Positions 9,801 to 18,500 of a stretch of 34,708 nt of DNA are shown here, piece after piece. Every line of letters starts with the position of its first letter. Within the stretch, counting starts at the first letter, position 1. Position numbers and translations under genes: made by a program. Below the pieces are notes generated by a model. The model did no database searches, was not told the DNA's origin, and worked only from the letters and a program-made list of their open reading frames with translations. The DNA lies in contig JABHJM010000046.1 of the NCBI GenBank assembly GCA_018691995.1, positions 1 to 34,708 of the forward strand, written 5' to 3'. Origin of the DNA: Candidatus Iainarchaeum sp. (lineage in GTDB: Archaea > Iainarchaeota > Iainarchaeia > Iainarchaeales > JAAZKV01).

Positions 9801-11028
9801 TAATAGTTCTTGAATTTTCTTGTGTAGCTTCAACAAGAGTTATAACTTTGCTTTCACCAGCACTAATACTTTCTCCGCCAGTAACTAAGTAGTTAGGGTG
9901 TTCTGCACTAATAACATAAGTTTCTCCAGCTGCAACATTAAAATTTGCAGTTCCAGTCATTCCAGTTGTCAGAGTTTCAACCGAAGTTAGTGTTGTTGCA
10001 AGTTCAAGCTTAACCATTGCTCCGCTAATTGGTAATCCCAAAGTGTCTTTAATTGTAATATTAATTGCTGAATTAGTGCTCTTTTCAAGAGTTGCATTAA
10101 AAGTAATTTGTCCATTTTTTGTTAATTCTTTTATTTCTCCAAGTGCTTTTCCATCATATGGTTTATAAGCTCCAAGGGAATCAGTTACAACAATATAATA
10201 TTTTTTTGTTGAAACGTCATTAAACACTACAGTAGTTCCAGTGTTAATAGCAGTTTTTTGTGGGATTCCATCTTCTCCCATTAAATCAATTTTAAGTCCA
10301 TCAGATAAATCTGTAGCAGTTAATACAACAGTTACAGTTCCTACATTGTCTGTTTGATCTCCAACAATAACATTTTCTACTCCAGAAAAACTCACACTTC
10401 CTTGTACAACAGTGTGTCCTGATACAGAAACAATTTCTATATTTTGACAATTGCTAAAATCAGCATTGAATTTTCCATTAGTATAAAGTGCAGTGTAAAT
10501 AGCATTACTTCCGGCACAAGAATAATTTAATGTTCCGTTTCCAGAAATGGTTTGTCCACTAGCAGTTTTTAGTGATACTGCTTTTGTAATTGAAACATCA
10601 TCAAGAGTTAGAGTTAATTCTTCTTTTTCTCCAGTAGAGATAGTTGCAGTGATTGTTCCATAACCATTTTTTTCAACTTTAACATCATAATCTTCTGGTG
10701 CTAAAATAAAATTTGCTTCTCCGTTTGAATTTGTGCTCAAAAAAGAAACTTCGTCTCCGTTAAAAAATACTGTTACTGTTGCACCAACAATTGGATTTCC
10801 ATCTTGATCTTTTATTGTAAGAGAAAGTGGTGCTCCCGAAGTTAATGCAAATGTAAATGCGAGCACGACAATGATTAAAATAATTAGTGCGATAAAAGCA
10901 GGGAATGTTGGAACTCCTTTATTCTCAAGTGAATCAACAGCACTGCTAACTCCCGGTATTTTTTCAGTGAGTGCGAACCATTTATCTTCTAGAGAAAAAT
11001 AAGCATCTTTTATTGCATCCCCAACCAT
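3832..11028 (-). CDS. Giant N-anchored surface protein, 2398 residues (paralogue 1)
   Basis: Residues 1-41 form a cytoplasmic segment (Y-F-S-L-E-D-K-W, later G-V-P-T-F). A membrane helix spans about 43-64. From about 66 to 580 there are several carboxypeptidase-regulatory-like modules (for example G-N-P-I-V-G-A-T-V). The shared module with GVHVRTGN, KW, YRAW (about residue 719) and C-x(3)-F-C follows. Residues about 1130-1440 hold repeated modules that begin with a Cys strand (N-C-L-S-I-T-P; E-C-I-E-I; D-C-I-K-I) and end in K-N-N-C-A, which suggests paired disulfides. Two Tyr/Gln/Gly/Asn-rich segments interrupt them (about 1256-1298 and 1439-1491). The C-terminal 800 residues are mixed alpha/beta with many cysteines and no terminal helix, so there is no archaeosortase-type sorting signal. 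GTGAT at 11038-11034 sets the ATG start. An adhesin or envelope role is inferred. Confidence 0.9.
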   Translation of the reverse strand: MVGDAIKDAYFSLEDKWFALTEKIPGVSSAVDSLENKGVPTFPAFIALIILIIVVLAFTFALTSGAPLSLTIKDQDGNPIVGATVTVFFNGDEVSFLSTNSNGEANFILAPEDYDVKVEKNGYGTITATISTGEKEELTLTLDDVSITKAVSLKTASGQTISGNGTLNYSCAGSNAIYTALYTNGKFNADFSNCQNIEIVSVSGHTVVQGSVSFSGVENVIVGDQTDNVGTVTVVLTATDLSDGLKIDLMGEDGIPQKTAINTGTTVVFNDVSTKKYYIVVTDSLGAYKPYDGKALGEIKELTKNGQITFNATLEKSTNSAINITIKDTLGLPISGAMVKLELATTLTSVETLTTGMTGTANFNVAAGETYVISAEHPNYLVTGGESISAGESKVITLVEATQENSRTITVITKDPTNDPVNNVRITLKTMDGTIVGEKNTGADGKAFFYNLEIGSYYAYAIKDGFDGVTSTRITLLPREANELPITMDIGKGTIKLNVINNQREALRGVNITAINYFDGTDEGVSSTNEEGIATFDIRADKKVYFEIELSGHMDYFTTSIYPDEGSTIDKEIVLVASSGKMSLTMIGLYSGDTVVSNSDREVSQGTYTAKLLLEVPKGSFSEAGVHVRTGNASNNTTNLMEEDPAYIGEVYTSAKKIIKGTTYTPPDGYNVDSQNYTNGNAKWIESIFKNPKEGVYEVEVDVTVTEINPNVGIDLWYRAWAKGSSLLKDPQSNIGGHELYLGAKNYLLSSGAANLCGDTFCKSYSVQTISGNNTGKIQYITNQMSAKQDTSYVLMANLINYSGKALNSSVLDIDGSGITIDGITVNGVEYDEDDEIILGTLSVDSFTQVSIAFSTTQSGSGSINLLVNSATKTELEETIAINVKANKTFKLDIIPKEIIPYVTNSLFFEANDGNTPLSNVSIEIKSDNDILETLRTNSQGMATYDLSPPSAGDVITFTAQKEGYDEVVFEKDVDEKIILLVPTEIDETIKIGEVASITQKILIENATVESLKITDISVEGEVADYLEITIDDIVGEIISADSDLNFNIKLKPNQTAKKLAAPKTVEGEVEIDVEVVSAGQEFEQELPIKIRLSMPGYLDSDNCLSITPGEVTFTTSTTEVSETLTLKNNCAAEGIDVALHNVEAKINESSKFGTIFLSGSGFNSISLSDGFVELAEYLASNEEEELTLRFVPTSSASSGTQKLTLSVEGKNVPEEGEEEKVRAKVNVDLTMSDLSECIEIEEPSGGMTLDIAGWNLGYNRIVNSNMSSYAQGYQGFNRGRMPYGMQSSIPFMNQGSGSTAYEENSFTIKNNCALDVEIDLDPDSKLNVSEEEFEISAGDDETITVTPGYTLGSYNIKINAKVADSEEAEERIDTVSVQVRRLGDVDDDCIKISTSTLEFNSLIYESKKYKVYNYCYSSGLQLTRGANAVTVQCDAQTSRVNPTQSAPYFQTGQQYQGLYQTGYPTTGGFGNNYQSYLGGQSCSGNSCSMVSGTRVYSRTVSDDSSTETLIFEVMPNAQYIPQRKLFDARTQSYGLFNSIANIRDWATQTDARTRVYGRINVEYSNQYGSTQCKQFPVEIEDMWRIGESIDSLVNWGDTSASPGECVSQNQRTNSLNVKEYWKGKGGSNPHGAIPGTEYNEDNYTYIASPPAVTYGPASNTSFYPQSSYYQMLNKNDPKRASSKSKNCGYLDKLSDISHAASVGGVGIKVGTVGVGSHQRETKGANLAVTLNRSGMTDACVLISIPIKAKLSRAATFENEEITWMLTALVLRDKITPDMIKDIDKDCKKVGDTTLIDCQKKLDDLAKKYKDNKHAVNDITKELKAAGCNDFSSTAIQKAIDNAKTDTGKCEVSAETFGFNRIDEINAKEITKEEYGDYCEDKFCNNDMLHYYLERQYLELDSAIDVAKSGAVTGFCTGNTKKEVNSRKISELYKEANTDIIKSCTNTGLEFYTGTDNELVVLPYAISEEVLSDNEGEVKVIKEDPSTSDIIALNWMVDVLSDIETEEETSADELMIMVNKVNLETSTFKEDDAKALGMSKVEDNYYLPLSTYKEMNKEIYALGDTDACDTGGNCVVTFCGSEKTITPDTMKAISEKGALVRGVIEDKADEKDIRAIYNANPKLEKIFEIAKENKDVYITGIKAFDKPAEEFHKTFKATHTSEFFTGNDATTTLEPGKYDYNLDTTYCKEDRTMEVTLVRLEMDEKENKASDNVLLQEGFKVGEDTSLQYSTNAVIVEADIGGGAIFYKRTPVQVTVTTSGGAKAIVYNPTEPLTTSDHLITWNGSMTDTKLSGNTFSQTIPVSLQEQTFNGIYYYPNAGSLSIMLNQGNGSVSAKALILSNKTSALESMDNGKHAKVSIGTLTGPTLKNVIEWTKEQKVACISADGQTINWNEAELVK

Positions 11029-11127
11029 TCAAAATCACTTAACTAATTCACTATATAATATTACTTTTCCTTTCTTTATTAACCTTACGTAATTTATTCA
11101 AAAGGTGAAAAAATAACACATTCTTTC

Positions 11128-11135
11128 TATATAAA
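11128..11135 (-). promoter_or_regulatory. TATA box of the 2398-residue giant gene
   Basis: A canonical TTTATATA on the minus strand, preceded by GAAAG (BRE-like), lies just beyond the stop of the pilin-like gene. It predicts a leader of about 75 bases that includes the GTGAT site. A closer alternative, TAATATTATATAG at 11051-11063, would give an almost leaderless message. Confidence 0.4.
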
Positions 11136-11144
11136 CTTTCTCTT

Positions 11145-12554
11145 CTAAGGCTTACAATATTTTGGACTTGCACTACTAGTGCATCGTGCTGTTCCAGAAG
11201 CAGGAGCACTATAAAGTTCTGTTGTTATTCTAATTTTATAACGAATAGTTTTTCCTTTTACAATATAAAGTTCATTTCTTTCTTCAAATGCAACATCAGC
11301 TTCAACCCCTCTCATTTTTCCACAGTAAAGTTTTCCACTTGTTGTTCCTTCAATTATTTTTGTAGCACCACTTTCAACACTTGCAAGGATTGATTTGAAA
11401 GGACATTCATCAATTTTTACTATTCCATCAATATCAGGTTCAAGTCCATTAACTCCCCAAGTAAATTCTCCTGCATAATCAGGTCCATTAATATTAAAAA
11501 ATTCTAAATCATCAGTGTATTGTGCATCAAGTGCGATTGCTTTATCACAAATGGCTTGTTTTGCATGTGCGTTAAGACCAATATTTGCCACAGTTCCTCC
11601 TCCAGCATTATATTCAATTAGTCCTGCAGGACGTGATGAGAGAGTTTGCATTTCATTTTTACTAGGGCTTGCAGGACATTCGTGCCCATCCCACTTTCCG
11701 CCACCACCACCATTAGGGTTAGTTCTTGGAACACACCCTCCATCACAAAAACCAAGTTTTGCATCAACTAGACTACCATTTACATTTTTCATTGCCTCAG
11801 CATTCCTTCTTGCAACAAATATTGCTTTGAAAAAACGAAGAGGAATATAAATCTTAAGTCTTGTTTTTGGCAAGATTGGTAATTTTGTTTCTCCTTTTGT
11901 AATAAGATCTTTTACAACAATTTTTGGTAAGTCTTCATAAGTTTCATCTTTTACACAATCAAGTGGAATGTTAAAGTAAAATGTTCCAAGTTCACATTCT
12001 CCTGCGCCACAATCAACAACTTCTAAAAAATCATCGCCAGTAGTTGCTAAACAATCAATTGCTTCATTAAGTGCTTTTGCAGTATTTTCTCTTGCAGTTT
12101 GATCTTTACTGCTAAGAGAAACGTGATATCTTCCATAACTTCCTTCATTAAATTGAAGTACTGTTCTATTTGCAACAAATTCTATTACTGCATCAAAATC
12201 ATTTGCGCCCCCAGCGTCAGTTAAAAGTATTACTCTTTCAAAATCATTTACAATAGCATCCCAATCATTATAGTTAGTGGTCGTTAAAATATTAAAACCA
12301 GGATCATTATCAATTTCTCCATCGTCAAATGTTAGATAATCTTGCATACTTGAACGAAAATTATAATTAAAACTTTGAATAGCATCGCTTCTTGCAATAG
12401 CAGCTGCATCATTTAATTGAAAAGTGTTTAACATAAAGTAAAGTTGGTTTCCCATTTTGTCTTCTGTTGTTGTCATTGTACTAACAAGAACAACAGCGGT
12501 CATAATCATTATTGCTGCAACAAGTACAGTGAACATGTTGAATCCTTTTTGCAT
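11145..12554 (-). CDS. Pilin-like secreted protein with class III signal peptide
   Basis: A 469-residue protein. It starts MQKGFNMFTVLVAAIMIMTA: a lysine-glycine followed directly by an uninterrupted hydrophobic helix, the pattern cleaved by archaeal prepilin peptidase after the glycine. The usual +5 glutamate is absent. The mature part is far longer than a normal archaeal pilin (about 120-200 residues) and contains cysteine clusters (D-C-G-A-G-E-C; F-C-D-G-G-C; C-T-S-S...Y-C near the end), a G5 run after N-P-N near residue 285, and no second membrane helix. It may be a minor pilin or a tip/anchor protein of a type IV pilus-like fibre. It sits between the two giants with its own promoter in the 44-base gap. 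The ATPase at 22.7 kb is the only assembly motor in the window, and the partnership is inferred. Confidence 0.75.
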   Translation of the reverse strand: MQKGFNMFTVLVAAIMIMTAVVLVSTMTTTEDKMGNQLYFMLNTFQLNDAAAIARSDAIQSFNYNFRSSMQDYLTFDDGEIDNDPGFNILTTTNYNDWDAIVNDFERVILLTDAGGANDFDAVIEFVANRTVLQFNEGSYGRYHVSLSSKDQTARENTAKALNEAIDCLATTGDDFLEVVDCGAGECELGTFYFNIPLDCVKDETYEDLPKIVVKDLITKGETKLPILPKTRLKIYIPLRFFKAIFVARRNAEAMKNVNGSLVDAKLGFCDGGCVPRTNPNGGGGGKWDGHECPASPSKNEMQTLSSRPAGLIEYNAGGGTVANIGLNAHAKQAICDKAIALDAQYTDDLEFFNINGPDYAGEFTWGVNGLEPDIDGIVKIDECPFKSILASVESGATKIIEGTTSGKLYCGKMRGVEADVAFEERNELYIVKGKTIRYKIRITTELYSAPASGTARCTSSASPKYCKP

Positions 12555-12575
12555 GAAGAAAATATAGTTTCTTTC

Positions 12576-12583
12576 TTAATAAA
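12576..12583 (-). promoter_or_regulatory. TTTATTAA box, leaderless promoter of the pilin-like gene
   Basis: TTTATTAA is centred 25-26 bases before the ATG at 12554, so transcription would begin at or next to the start codon. The identical box sits at similar distance before the archaeosortase gene and the 221-residue sulfotransferase gene. No GTGAT site is present here, in agreement with a leaderless message. Confidence 0.5.
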
Positions 12584-12598
12584 GATTTGCTAAAAATT

Positions 12599-15500
12599 TT
12601 ATCCACTTTCTGCGAATGGTTCCCAAGCACTAACTAGTCTGAAAAAGAATTCTGCTTTTTTTGGATCTGTGTTAAATATTTTTTTAGCAATTTCTTTTGT
12701 TAATGAAACATTAGCTTCGCCTTTTACTTCTTGGGTTAATTGAGTAATTTTGTTTTTCAAAAATGTTGATTTTCCAAGTAATTCCTTTTCTTTTTCACTT
12801 TCCTTATAGTCATCGCTAAGTACAACAATTAATGATCCGATCCAATGTTCTCTTGCATAAACAGCATTATCAATACTAATTCTTCGACTACTTTCCTTGT
12901 GTGAATAGGTATAGATTAACTCTTGTGTTGTTGGTGCTTGAACCATTTTTATAATATCTTCAATTTCATCAGAATCATCAAAGAAATCATTGTTTTGACT
13001 CAAAACATCGCGTAATTGACTTGGTTCAATATTTATTAGATATAATCTAAGTTTTCTTTCTTCAGGCATTTTACTATGTAAACTCTTATCCCAAACAAGC
13101 AGTGTTCCGTTTAGATTCTTTTCTTTTCCACTTAATGCTTTTATCATTTCTGCTTTTTCTTCATCAGTGTCAACCATATTATAACTTGGAATAATTCTTT
13201 CTTTTGAATCTTCTTCACTAAGAACCATTTTGTATGTTGCTCCTTTTAGTAAAGGGTCGTCTCCAAGAACAGTAATTTTTTTCTGAAGTTCTTCAGTTGA
13301 TTCTCTTGCACTTCGATTATAAGCATACATTCCAGCATAGTTTGAAACAACTCCACAAACAACTCCTCTTCCAAGTTCTTTCCAAAGTCGACTTGATTTA
13401 ATTAAATTTTTGAATTTAGTGCTTCCCTTTGTAGGTAATTTTACATCTGCTTCTTTTGCAGCTTTTGACATTTGTTTTGTTACTCCTTCATAAATATCAT
13501 CAATTGAACTATCAATACTTCTAATTGCTTCTCCTGCATTCCTTCTTGCTGCAATATTTGCACGAGAACGAATAGTTGATTTTAATTCAGAAACATCAAT
13601 TCTTGTTGCTGCATCTTTTGCTGCAGTATAATCAGCAGCACTACTAAATCTTCTACTAGCTTTTGCTGCATCGGCAAAGTCATCAGTTTTTACTTTGAAT
13701 TGTGAATAAATTTCTTTTCTTACTTCATCTTCCATTGTTGGACTTAATCCAGAAGTACTTAATACGTCGTCCACAACACTCTTTGCTTCACTAATACTCA
13801 TGTCTCCAGTTCCAGCTAGAGAAGGAGTAGCATCAATTTGTGCAGAAACCTTGTCTGAAATAATTTTTGCTGAATTAATTTGTTGTTGTGTAGTACTTCC
13901 AAGTGTATTAAATGCGACTTCGGGATCATCAAGGATTGTTGTCGCCCTAGTTTTAATTCCAGCAATATCGCTTATTGATTCTCCTTTTTCACTTCCAATT
14001 AAAAGTTCCATATTAGTTATTTTTGTACTGCTCTTTGAAGCACTACTATTTTCAAGTAATACTTTTTTGAGTTCAACATCATTAATTCCTTTTTGTATTG
14101 CTTTAGTTGCATCTTTTTCATTGACTACTCCAAAGTCTCTTAGTAATTTGAAATTCTTACGCTTTAATCCAGAAGAATAAGCATCTTTTCCACTTTTTGC
14201 AACTCCATCTTTAAATTTAGTAGCAACGTCACTTGCAACTTTTTCGATTGCATCATCACTTGCATTTGGGAAACTACTTCGTAGTTGAGTTATTAGTTTT
14301 CCTTTAACAATAGTGTCAGTTTCGCCGGCCAAGTAACTTGCCGTTCCAGCATTCCATCCCCAAAGTCTACTTCCAGCCCCATATAATCGTGCTACTCCTC
14401 CAGTACTTCCTCCAGCAACTAATGCAGGCGCATAACTTTTTGGCTCATAAGGTTTAGCTTGTGAAGTTTGAAATGGTATTCCAATGAATGGAATTTCACT
14501 AAGGAAAGCAAATGTTTTCTTAAATGCTGGATAATTGCTTGCAAAATCATCCTTAAACATAAATGCAGCTGGAATAACACAATCAGTAACAGGTGCAATC
14601 ACAGCTCCCCAACCAGTTGTTAGGTTACATGCAGCAGCTGTTGCACTACAAACTCCAAGGTAACTTGTAATTGCTTTTTTCTTTGCTTCTTTTTCATAAT
14701 TAAAAGTTGCTTTATTTGATTTAGTTCCTTCTTTTGTTATTTCGGCAACATCTTCTTCTCGTAATCCTGAATCTGCCATTCCTTTATAATATTCTTTCAA
14801 ACTTGGTATTGGATTAATGCTATTATTCCAACTTATAGTAAAATAATAAGGGTTCTTTTCTCCTTTTTTACTTATTTTATCCTTTTTCTGCATTAGTATT
14901 TCTACTAAATCATCAGGGTGAAGTGTTCCAGAATTAATTTTGATTAATCCATCAGCGTCCTCTGTTCCACGTGCTTCTCCAGCACTTTTGTTCATTGCAG
15001 TAACAACAAATGTTGCTCCATTAGCAGTAGTGTAAGTTGATTCTCCACTATCTTCGACTTTTTCAAGTGAAGGGTATGCACAAATTTTCAGATCTCGCAT
15101 GAATCGTTTGTCTTTACTATTCGCATTTCTTGTTAATTGTAATGGATATGATGTTGGTTTGGTCACATCTCCTCCTTCAAAAATTATTTCATAATAATAT
15201 TTTCTTGATTTTGAATCAACACTAGGATCTGTTTCTTCATCAGTTTTTGTTTCATCTTCACTAGTTTCTTCTGTAACCGTTTTGTTAGGATTTGTTACAT
15301 CTTCAATTGTAATTCTTTTTATTCCTTCAAAATCTTTAATTTCGTTATCTCGTCCAGCAATATCAAATGTTATTGATTCTGGAATAGGTGAACTAATATC
15401 TCCATAAACACATCCTCCTCCTTTAGCAAATAGCATTACTTTGTCTGGAATGTCAAGTTTAAGTCTTCCAACATCGCTTGCTTCACTTAGTCGTACACAG

Positions 15501-18500
15501 TTATGTCCTTCTCCGCTTTTCACAAGACAATTGTTTCCAAACGATCCACTCATTGCATCAGAAATCATTTTTGATAAACTCTTATGGAATGCTTCTTTTT
15601 CTGTATCGCTCATTCCGCTTACTTGTGAATTAACTTTTACTTCAATTGTTTTCTTTTCTCCACCAAGAATACACACTTCAGCCAAAGCATTTGTTAATGC
15701 TCCTTCACTTATTTTAATTTTGTTTCCTTGAGGGGTTGTTGTAACTCTAGTTTTATCTTTAAAGTGTCTTTCTGCAAGTCCTTCTCCAATTGATTTTAAG
15801 TTAGTTTCAGCATTAATTGTTGTAAGCCAAGTTCCCTTATTATCAGTTGCAGTAAATCCTTTGTCAATTGGAGTAAAGTTTGCTAAATTAACAATATCAT
15901 CAACACATTCAGGAGTAGTTAGTCCTCCTTGTTCTGCTAGATCCATTGCTCGAATAATAATTACTGGTGTTTGGAATGATAAAAAGTTTCCAGCTACAGG
16001 GAATGCCCCATCAATTCTAACTTTATAATATCCACAACCTTGCAAATCATTATCAATAAATACTGTTGGGATGGTGTAACCTGAAGCTGCTAAAAATTGT
16101 ATTGTTTCACTACTAACATCACTCACTTCAATTCGATAATCTCCTCCAGAGAGTCCTCCGCGTATTCCACTTGTTTGATTTGAAGTTAATTCACCAAGTG
16201 CTTCACGCAGTGCTCCAACGCTAACAACATCATTTTGTAAATATAATTCGAATGATTCTTGTTTCATTCCAACTTGTGCAAATGTACAGTAACCTTGTGT
16301 TTCACATCCAAATGTTTCCGATTGGCTTTGTTTTGAATAAGCATAAGATTCAGCTTTTCTTATTGCAGTGTCAAGTTTTTTTGCAATATATTCTGTAGCT
16401 TGCATAGCGTCACAATATCCATTAGAACAATCAGTGCTTGAGAGTTTTGGAACATCAATTGTAATTTCAGTATCCTCTCCGCCATCAACACATTCTTTTA
16501 CAGTGAGTCCTTTTGTTGCCTTACTATATTTGCCTGAATGATCTCCAGATGTAACATCAATGTTAATTGCTTCTGATTTAATTGGTGTTTGGCTAATATC
16601 AGTTATTCCTTGAATGAAAATAGGGTAACCCTTAAGGTTCATGTTTGGATTTATACTTCCAACACTAAGTTGAGTATGAACCATTGGTCCAGGAGGAACA
16701 ATTGTTGGTTGTACTCCAAGTAATAATCCTTGTGCTTGTGAAGTTGCACTAATAATTCTTACTGGTTCAGCACAATTGTTTTGTATAGAAATTTTTCTTG
16801 ATTTTGATAATCCTTCAATACTTAAATTAAATGTTGGATCATCAACAATATTTACTTTCAAACAATCAAATCCAGAATGATAAATTGTTGCATTTATTGT
16901 ACAAAGAGTTTCATTGTTACTTGTTGTATAATTTGTTACGCTTGGCCGATAGTTAGTTAGAGAATTGTATGTTCCACTTCCATTGTAGTAATTATTATAT
17001 TGTCCATATAAGTCTCTTTGTCCACTTCGATTGTTTAAGTTGCCCATTCTTCCAGTTACAACAACAGTTTGTTGAATTGGTTCGCTAAGTTTCGAATTTC
17101 CTTGTGCGAAGAGTACTTTTGTTGGAGTAATTGTTTGTCCAGCTTCAAGGTTCACTGCTCCAGAGGGTTCAACACTAAGTTTTGCTCCATTTGCCGTTCC
17201 TTGTATATTAAATCCAATATTTTGGATTGGAAACTGTGAGTTATTAGTAATGTAGAGTGGTTGTGCTGCTGTTGCTTTTTGTCCAACAGAGTTTTGTGTC
17301 ATCCAAAGTGTTACTTGTCCAGGGCATGATAATGCAAAGCTTGGATTGATTAAATTAACTTTAACATTAAGTCGTTTTGTTAAATAATTTGAATCATAAA
17401 TTACTTCAAAATTATAATTTTCGTTTAACCGCATTCCTCTTTCAACCAAGTTTTGTGCTCTTATTGTAATATTTTTTGTTTGTCCTGGTTGTAATGAAAT
17501 ATCATCAGAGTCAACGGCAATGTATGATCGGTTAGATTTTTCTTTTACTCTTTTTGTAAGCATTATTGCTTGGTCACAATTGTTTGTTGCCTCAACAACG
17601 TCAGAATCACTTGATCCAGCATTTCCAATTAAATTAATTGTTAAATTACTTGGTTCAAGTTTTAAACAATCAGAGTCAAGTTGTCTATTGTAAACAATAT
17701 TCATCATTGATGTTGCTTCAACTAAGAATTTTCCTTCAACGTAACCTTTAATTGTAATTTCAACAATTTCATCAATTGTTTCGCTACTTCCAACATATTC
17801 AATGTTAATTTGCACATTGTTCTTTTGTCCAGCGCCAAGAATAGGGGGAACCACAGCACTTATTTCAAAATTGTCTGTGTCGCCAATTTCATAAGAAATT
17901 TGGTTAATACTTAGTTCTGATAAATTTTCAAGTGGTTTTGTAACAATGTCTGTTTTTTGTCCAACCATCATTTTTACATTAATTTCTTCTTTAAAATCAA
18001 GAACCTTTGCTATACTTACAAGTAAAGTAGTAGTACTTGTACTAAACCGGGGGGCAGAAACTTCAACTGTGTAAAGGCCAGCATCTAAATTATTTTCAAT
18101 TCGATAACTTCCACCTCTTCCAGTTCCATCTTCTCCATTTCCACTAACACTCTTTACAACTTCTCCTTGTTTGTTTATAATTTTTACAAATGCATTTTCT
18201 ACTCCGCTAAGTCCTTCATCAAATACTTTCACAGTAAAGTTTTTTCCAAGTGTAACTAAAGTGTCACTAAGTTCAACAAGTAATTTCTTTTCAGTGACAA
18301 CTGTAAATGAAAGATCTTTTTGGATGTAAGCATTTCCTGATGCAATAAAATTAATATTTACTCCACCTGGTTGTTCACCAATAAAATAAAATCTTACTTT
18401 TTGCATAGAATCTTTTGTAACAGAAACTGCGATTGTTGATTCGCTTGTACCTTGTGTTAATAAATTTTCTACAAAGTTAAACGTTCCATTTTGTGTTCCA

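Noticed and set aside
11515..11850. A 111-codon plus-strand frame with a proline run
   Set aside because: It is the shadow of the glycine-rich part of the pilin-like gene.
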